Assembly: GCA_030407085.1 (NCBI GenBank)
Contig: CM059587.1
Location: 19,007,001-19,071,000, forward strand
Length of the DNA: 64,000 bases
Source of the DNA: Trichopria drosophilae
Taxonomy: Eukaryota > Arthropoda > Insecta > Hymenoptera > Diapriidae
Direction of reading: 5' to 3'
Both the position numbers and the translations under genes were made by a program. Below the pieces are notes generated by a model. The model did no database searches, was not told the origin of the DNA, and saw nothing but the letters and a program-made list of their open reading frames with translations. Shown one piece after another: positions 57,291 through 64,000 of this stretch (position 1 is the stretch's first letter; every line of letters starts with the position of its first letter).

Positions 57291-58014
57291 TTTTGGCATT
57301 TTGAGCATTTTTTGAGAAAATCCCGTGGCAGTCAAGTTTAAGAGCTAATTACAGATGATAAAAATTAAAAGTTTCTGAAATCTCGTAAGCTTAACTAATT
57401 TCTCCCAAATCGAAATTGTTTGGAAATGTATCGAGATACACGGGACAAAATAAAATATCACTTTTTTTTTGTTTCTTGCTGATGAGTAGCTGATAGATAG
57501 CTGTTCATAGTATGCACTGGGTTGTGCTATTTTTTCAAAGGTGTTGTAGTTTATCTAATATGTGACAAAATATAGTTTTTTCAAAGACTTGAAGGTACAA
57601 GAGTTACGATATGTTACTTTTTTTTTGTAATGTAATTTTTTATTTTCCAACGCTGAAATTTTCGTTCCATTCGTCACATATTTTGCACTCGTGAAACATT
57701 ATTTTACCGGACATCAAAAATCCGTTTACTAAATCACCAAATTTTTTCAATGGCAGTGTATTAACAGCTTTAAAATCTGGACATTTTATTGTATATAATA
57801 CATTCTAGACCTTTAGAACTACACATACTGATTGTCGAAATGAATCTGACAACAAAAATATTTATTTACCATATTATACAATTATTTCAAAATTTGAAAA
57901 TTTTGATCACACAAAAGATTTATTGAAAATGTTTGTCCTTGTTAATACTCACATTGTTAATAACTAATATATAATATGGATCACATATGCCGCTGTAACT
58001 GTTATATGTATATT

Positions 58015-59655
58015 AGGGTGATCCAAAAAATGAAAAGTCTGGAGAAAAAATCGCAACCACGCTTATTCGATAGAGAAAAAAAAAACACTTGTTTCTCTCT
58101 TGGGAAAAATCGATTAGAGGACATTTAGAGATCGCGCAAAGCGCTTGAAGTTTTGGGAAAGACTAAACAGGTTTATAAAATAAAAAAAGTTTCTGCATGC
58201 ATAACCAAACCCTCATATCCTTATGTTTTCGAGGCCGCTGAATCCTAATCCGAGGTCGGTTGACTTTCGTCACGTCGAGTTCAAGGACATTTCAAGGTCA
58301 AATGTAGCAAAAACAACGAAAAAATTTGTATATAGGTTTCTGGGGATGCTGAATCCGAATCCGAGGTCGGTTGACCTTCGTCACATCGTTCCAATGTCAT
58401 TTCGAGGTCAAATTTAGCAGACACGGCGAAAAAATCTGAAAAATATGTGTAGGTCCAAATTTATTTCTTACATGTATTTCAGTAATTTTTAACGGACATG
58501 GTTGTCTTGACCATATTATATTGATAATTATGTCTCTTCCATACTATGGCCACACCAACCATTTTATATGGTTGCTGTGACCATATCTGTTGAAAGGGTT
58601 TATGCAAAGTTCTCTAAAATAGTAATGGTCGATCTATCAATATTTTAATTCACCATACTTCTTTGGTTGGTATGTCCAAACCTGTTTTGTCCATGTAAAA
58701 ATAACATTTCATTTATTAAAATATAAATATAATATATTTTAATAATATCACGTCCTTTTATTAAAAAAGATACCTACCAGTACACGTCCAGCACGAACGT
58801 TAGCGATCGAGGAGTTAACAGTAGTAAAATATAATAACATTTTACATATATATTGATAAACAATTCAATAAAAATTCAATCATTAGACAAAATAAGTTTT
58901 ATTATGTTAAACGCAGTTACACAATCATATAATGGCGTATTGCTGACTAGTGACAAATCACAAAAGCAAGCTCTTCTGCGCACTATTAAAAATGTTATAA
59001 TTAATGCACAACATGAAATCAGCTTCCAGCACGTACATTACATTTAATGCAATGTCCATTGATTGCATTACATTTAATAAAATTGCATTCATTCACTAAA
59101 TTTAGTTAACGTTGCATGAAATTTAATGTACTTTCATTAAATTTAATGTCTGTGCTGGATGCAATTCCTAACAGTGAAGTTGTGTGCGAGCATCGTCGAA
59201 GTATACCGAATTGCACTAACACTCAGATTTTTACGCCGTGTTCGCTAAATTTGACCTCGAAGTGACATTGGAACGATGTAACGAAGGACAAACGACTTTG
59301 GATTTGGATTCAGAATCCCCAAAAACCTATATACAAATTTTTTGGTTGTTTTTGCTACATTTGACCTTGAAATGTCCTTGAACTCGACATGACGAAAGTC
59401 AACCGACCTCGGATTCGGATTCAGCGGCCTCGAAAACATAAGGATATGTGGGTTTGGTTAAGCATGCAGAAACTTTTTTTATTTTATAAACCTGTTTTGT
59501 CTTTCCCAAAACTTCCAGCGCTTTGCGCGTTCTCTAAATGTCCTCTAATCGATTTTTCCCCAAGAGAGAAAAAAGTTGTCTTTTTTTTTCTCTATCGAAT
59601 AAGCGTGGTTGCAATTTTTCCCCAGACTTTTCATTTTTTTGGATGACCCTAATAT
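58015..59655. mobile_element. Inner element with GGGTGATCC/GGATGACCC ends
   Basis: Ends TTAGGGTGATCCAAAAAATG and CATTTTTTTGGATGACCCTAA are inverted repeats. The body has two direct units per arm with CTGAATCC(T/G)AATCCGAGGTCGG. The centre (58434-59223) has repeated ATGCAATT/CATTAAATTTAATG palindromes near 59040-59150. Confidence 0.55.
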
Positions 59656-59814
59656 ACATATAACAGTTACAGCGGCATATATGATCCATATTATATATTA
59701 GTTATTAACAATGTGAGTATTAACATGGACAAACATTTTCAATAAATCTTTTGTGCGATTAAAATTTTCAAACTTTAAAATAATTTATAATATGGTAAAT
59801 AAATATTTTTGTTG

Positions 59815-60114
59815 TTAGATTCATTTCGACAATCAGTATGTGTAGTTTTAAATGTCCAGAATATATTATGTACAATAACATGTCCAGATTATAACGCTGT
59901 TAATAAAAAAGCTGTCTATGAAGATAATACACTGCCATTCAAAAAGCTTCGTGATTTAGTAAACGGATTTTTAATATCTAAACGGTATCACAATAATAAA
60001 ATAACAAAAGTTATTCGATACTTTTATAGAAGAGTGCAATATAAAATTATGAAATTCTATGATGTTTCTATGGATAAAATAATGTTTCATGAGTGCAAAT
60101 TATGTGACGAATAG
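59815..60114 (+). pseudogene. Coding-like exon in right palindrome arm
   Basis: After an acceptor-like TGTTGTTAG, about 98 codons read SFRQSVCVVLNVQNILCTI...NTLPFKKLRDLVNGF...FHECKLCDE and stop. It contains cysteine pairs (CPDY, CKLC) and basic helices, like the end of a transposase, but I cannot name a family. The mirror copy in the left arm (about 57640-57935) has stops and a deletion. Confidence 0.4.
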
Positions 60115-62660
60115 AAGGAAAATTTCAGTTCAGCGTTGAAAAACGAAAAATTACATTATAAAGAAAAGTCACGTTTCAAACTCTTGTACGTTCAAGTCTT
60201 TAAAAAAACTATATTTTGTCACATATTAGAGAAACTACAACACCTTTGAAAAAATAGCACAACCCAGTGCATACTATGAAGGAAAAAATAATTAGCTCAA
60301 GTATCAACCACGCAATAAAAATCATAAATCGATTAAGTACAGCTATACTTACCCATCAGCAACAAACAAACAAAAAGTGACATTTTATTTTGTCCCGTGT
60401 ATCTCCATACATTTCCAAACTGCCACGAGAATTTCACAATAAATGTTCAAAATGCAAAAAAAAAATTTGTAGCACTTTACTTTAACTTGGTGTATGGGGG
60501 TATTTTGGGACGCTGGTTACGAATCTGAAGTCAGATTTTGAAAATTCAAAATGGTGGACAAATTTTCCGAATTCCAACCATTTCGCTTGAAATTTGTTGC
60601 GCGAGGGTTTTCGGGACCGCTGACTACGAATTTGAAGTTGGACTTCGAAAATTTTACAACCAAAATGGTTCCATTTTTGGAAAACTTCTCCGCCATATTG
60701 TAGCCATCATTTTAAATTTTCAAAATTTGTCATCAGATTTATAATTCGCGACTCAGATTTGTAATCAAAACCCCGATTAACAAGTTTCAAGCAGAATGAT
60801 TAGACTTTTCGAAAGTGTCCGCCATTTTGAATTTCCAAAATCTGACTTCACATTCGTAATTAGCGACCCCGAAAACTCCCGAGCAACAAATTGCAAGCGG
60901 TTTTATAAACTTTTTATGCATAAATTGATTGAACACACTTCATGACTAAGATTTTGTAAAAATTGTGAAAACTACCATCTTTGTGGATTTATATATTTTT
61001 TTGTTGACACAGCGATTATGAAAATGGACAACGCCATCATGTTCAGTATACCTTAGACTGTCTAGAAATGGATTTGTTTTTAGTTATTTCTATTTATCTC
61101 GAATTTATTTTATTTTTACATTTTATTTTTACAATTTATTACATAAATTCGAGAATTTGTCTACTTTATATCATGACAAAGATTTGCCTTTTTCTGGCAG
61201 TCTGGGAAAAGTCCAATATGACAAAGATCCTCGTCATTGGCAGTCAAGGGGTTAACTCAATATTTTGCAAATTCAAAGTTGAGAGGCGTTGTATATGAGA
61301 AAAGTGGATCATATTTGCGGCATGTATGTGCCAAAACTTGTAAAACATTGCGGATATCTTTGTCTGGCAATATCTCCGATAAGAAGCAAGTTGGCATATT
61401 TAAATTTGGTAGAAAGATAATTCATGCAGTCTTGAAAAACATGTCCCAATTTGGCGAAAATCAAAGATGGCCTTTTTGACAAAAAAAAAACTGTTTTTAG
61501 TTATTTCTATTTATCTCGACGATTTTTGAAGTAATTCAAAATGTGGGAGAGCCAAGTTAAAGATGATCAATTTTCGAACATTTAAATGAAAAATTCGTCC
61601 CGATTCAATAATGAGGGACGAAATGGCGGCCATTTGAAAAAAATGTGCATTTTAAATTTTGAAATACCGCACTTTCGAAGTAACGTTTGGGGTACTGCCA
61701 TAGAGTCTCAAAAGCATTTTTATGTCAACACAAAAAACACGTATCCAAGAAATTTGAAGTAGAACACTATCCCAGAGTTACAAAAGAATCAAAGACATCG
61801 ATTTTTTTTTTAGCTGGGTGAATCCATTTGGAATGGGTCATATAATAATAATTTTTAACTAATTTACTTTGCTTTTTAAAGTAAAAATACACACGATTTT
61901 CTCAAAAAGTACTATTATTTATTGTATCAAAGTAAATTGAATTATTAATGCAATGTAATGAAAATGTTATTTATGGCCCGAGTTTTCAAACTTTTGGCCA
62001 ATCATACAAAGTACATACATCATATATACTTATATAGATATATAAATTGAACAAGGTAAGATCGCATAACAAAATAATGAACTAATTAACGTACAAAGTA
62101 GGAAAGAGCTAATATAAGTAGAAATTATACCAGTTTTGGAATAACATTCCGGTTTTTCCTATCAGCTTGAAGCAGCCACGCATACACCTTATTTTTGAAA
62201 GCTGACAACACAATATATAAATAATATAATACAGTATAACTTAAAAACAAATATTTATTTTTAAAAGTTAAAATTATAAAGGCATACATTTTCACAATGC
62301 ATATACATAATGTAATGAATACATTAAAAAATACATTAAATCTTAATTTTATCAAGAATAGTGGATAAAATTTCTCAACAAACATTTTAGGAATATTTTT
62401 AACAATTCTTACGTTAAAATGATTTTCAAGTAGAATGTGGATTTTGATCAAGTATTATTGAGGGACGTGGTCCAATTCGGACAGCCTATTGTATCTCAGC
62501 AGACTATACTGCGAAAGGTTGATATTGTTAATATTAAATTACAGCCATCACGTGTACGTCGCCAGAGAGACTTTTAGCTTTGAAGTGTTCCGACGTAAAA
62601 TTTACATTTAGAATTTCAAGATTTTTGTTAGTGACAATAACAAATCACTCGAAGTGAAGC

Positions 62661-62870
62661 ATCCCAGATAGCAGAATTAAAAAATAGTTAAGAATGATCT
62701 CAAAATGTGTTCTACAAGAGGTCAGATGCGTTAAATTATGAGGTTTTTCTGAACTTTATCATGAGATCATTACGAGTTTGAGCTCAGAAAAACCTAATTT
62801 GACGCATCCGATCTCTTATAGGACACATTATGAGATCATTATGAATTTTTTCTATTCTGCTATCTGGGAT
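62661..62870. mobile_element. Inverted-repeat MITE, copy 2
   Basis: 210 bp with ends ATCCCAGATAGCAGAAT and ATTCTGCTATCTGGGAT, perfect over 17 bp. The inner arms pair AAGAGGTCAGATGCG with CGCATCCGATCTCTT. Same family as 5438-5650. Confidence 0.85.
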
Positions 62871-62989
62871 AGTGGTTAGTACTCTACTAATATTTTCTGC
62901 CTAATCCGAGTGAAAAGTGTAAAATCGGCAGTGGTCCAATTCGGATCGTTTGGCTTGGTCCAATTTAATAAATAATTATTTTATATATT

Positions 62990-63112
62990 GCCTGGTAAGT
63001 CTATAAAACAGCTATTGCTATGGCTCGTCCTTTGGCATTTTTGTATTATTTATATCCTGTATTCGTTTTTGTAATTGCCAATAAAGACGTGATTATTATT
63101 ATTATGTAATTA
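62990..63112 (+). repeat. LINE 3' end with (ATT)n tail
   Basis: TTTTTGTAATTGCCAATAAAGACG followed by TGATTATTATTATTATG is a typical 3' terminus of a LINE ending in a short tandem repeat. No associated coding text is readable upstream. Confidence 0.55.
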
Positions 63113-63703
63113 AAAATAATTTATGTATTATTTAAATTACTTTCAGTATGGGTAAAAATGCTGAAAACTAAATACGTTTGTACGTAAACATCAAAAAGAA
63201 GAAAATATATTTTTTCATTTGTACTCCAATGTTTACAGCGACACCTACCTACATCACCATAACCGATCTGTAGCACGAGTAGTTTTCCAACACGATCCGG
63301 AATCTGCTCACGAAAACAAAATGTTCAATACTTTGAATCTGGTTCTGATTTCGAATGATTGACACTTTATTAATTTTGTTTATTTCACTTTAACACAATA
63401 AGATTACAAAAAAGCATATGAGTATGAGTCTGCTTTCACATTTATTGCGAAAAACGATTAAAAAAAGAGGTCTGAATTGGAACATGGTAGCCCGAGTACA
63501 AAAAAAGTCTCGCTAAACGGCAATTGCGATACTTTAAGCGATACTTGATGCCTCATGTATCGAAATGTATCGCTGGTATTGCACAAGTATTTCAGATACA
63601 AAATAATCGTACAAAATAAATTAATTAAAAACATTTCATAATTTAAATTTGAAACAATTATTTTACTGTGTTTATTTAGTCGCAAATAAATTTAAAAAAC
63701 ATA

Positions 63704-63766
63704 TGTGTCCCGGCTTAGAAACCTTTAACTCTCAAAGTCGGTACCTAACCACTTGGCCAACTTTGG
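63704..63766 (-). other. tRNA-like relic with good A box
   Basis: On the - strand GTTGGCCAAGTGGTTAGGTA matches a Pol III A box and D arm. It is followed by an anticodon-arm-like GACTTTGAGAGTTAAAGG and a degenerate T arm GGTTTCTAAGCC, then GGGACACAT (shared with 11088) and T-rich DNA. The T loop has lost the GTTCRA consensus, so a working tRNA is unlikely. Confidence 0.4.
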
Positions 63767-63844
63767 ATATTGCATACTCGATACAAAATGACAATTACTT
63801 GAAACAGAATGCAATCAACTATTAAATTTCATTTCAATCTATCT

Positions 63845-64000
63845 GTCATTTTGTACACTCTAAATTTCTTAAAGTGAAAATTGAGTCACTCTCTGCTAAA
63901 GGTGACTTTTTCACTATTTCTAAAGTGGAAATTCACTTTATTAAAATGGCATATTTCCATCCACTATTAATAAAGTGAAATTTCCACTTTAAAATAGTGA
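63845..64000. repeat. AAAGTGAAA/TTTCACTTT repeat at window edge
   Basis: Alternating direct and inverted copies of TAAAGTG(A/G)AA and TTCACTTTA. It looks like one end of a foldback that continues outside the window. Confidence 0.5.

Larger units (their letters stand above)
56539..61251. mobile_element. TTAA-bounded inverted-repeat segment
   Basis: TTAA at 56535-56538 and 61252-61255. Ends CGCCTTGACTGCCAATGACG and CGTCATTGGCAGTCAAGGGG. Its layout is like the element at 51399-53278 but with a different subterminal sequence. A remnant with a similar end is at 39534. Confidence 0.65.
55953..61836. repeat. 5.9 kb palindrome with arms of about 2.5 kb
   Basis: The left arm, about 55953-58433, reappears inverted at about 59224-61836. 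Paired blocks: CCAAATGGATTCACCCAGC at the outer ends, CTATCCCAGAGTTACAAAAG, ATGGCGGCCATTT, TGGCAGTCAAG, GATACACGGGACAAAAT and GTGATCCAAAAAATGAAAAG. Embedded are a TTAA-bounded segment (56539-61251) and a TA-bounded core (58015-59655). The spacer (58434-59223) is unique. Arms differ by many small changes and some larger deletions in the left arm. Confidence 0.82.
61837..64000. other. Intergenic, repeats only
   Basis: No gene recognised. It holds a MITE (62661-62870), a LINE 3' end (about 62990-63112), a tRNA-like relic (63704-63766) and an AAAGTGAAA-rich repeat reaching the window edge. Confidence 0.5.

Noticed and set aside
58223..58417. 64-residue frame with NPNPRSVDFRHVEF, and its near copy at 59245-59439 on the other strand
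   Set aside because: Identical frames arise because the sequence is in the two arms of the palindrome; this is repeat unit text, not a gene.
1..64000. CRISPR arrays, operons, phage or bacterial genes
   Set aside because: None seen; the spliced genes, LINEs and MITEs show that this is eukaryotic DNA.

Overview
This is a 64 kb piece of an AT-rich, intron-containing animal genome. Insect-type gene structures, short GT-AG introns and the repeat families point to an insect. Hymenoptera is my guess, not a demonstrated assignment. There is no operon structure, CRISPR array or bacterial feature. Most of the open frames in the window are meaningless; only a few percent of the DNA is host coding sequence.

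Host genes. (1) A mitochondrial AGXT2-type aminotransferase occupies about 2.0-18.3 kb on the + strand. Six exons are visible; the N-terminal exon or exons are not found. (2) A TMEM64-like VTT/DedA membrane protein runs on the - strand from 37.3 down to 33.8 kb, with three coding exons and a probable 5'UTR intron. (3) CCT7, the eta subunit of the TRiC/CCT chaperonin, runs on the + strand from 47.26 to 55.56 kb with three coding exons; the initiator exon is not found. (4) An intronless NDUFAF7 (complex I assembly methyltransferase) lies at 49.76-51.04 kb on the - strand, entirely inside the 6.4 kb last intron of CCT7. A possible odorant-receptor relic lies near 46 kb.

Mobile DNA dominates the rest. 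From about 21.9 to 32.0 kb there is a roughly 10 kb structure with long imperfect inverted repeats and a TTAA at its right end. It carries a multi-exon, TE-like gene with two CX2C/HX2C modules and a C-terminal CXC-type cysteine cluster, which has decayed by an internal deletion and frameshifts. Inside it sits a nearly complete Dong/R4-type LINE on the - strand (24.16-28.11 kb), inserted in a TAA/ATT microsatellite. Its 5' junction carries 21 nt copied from its own ORF. Other inverted-repeat elements with TTAA-type ends occur at 51.4-53.3 kb and 56.5-61.3 kb. The latter is part of a 5.9 kb palindrome (55.95-61.84 kb).

There are also many TA-flanked MITEs and foldbacks (10.35, 12.17, 14.45, 20.2, 32.2, 34.3, 36.0, 38.5, 41.1, 48.9, 51.5 and 51.6 kb), several nested inside one another. 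Degraded LINE fragments lie at 19.0-20.7, 35.5-36.7, 40.4-41.0, 42.4-43.1, 43.8-45.5, 53.3-55.2 and 63.0-63.1 kb. A Penelope-type hammerhead ribozyme motif sits at 40.09 kb, and a possible Penelope RT relic near 45.6 kb.

The best candidates for something new are the TTAA-ended inverted-repeat family with its CXC-domain gene, the self-templated 5' junction of the Dong-like LINE, and the hammerhead motif at the centre of an inverted repeat. All coordinates of element ends were read by eye and may be off by a few bases, or tens of bases for the long imperfect arms.
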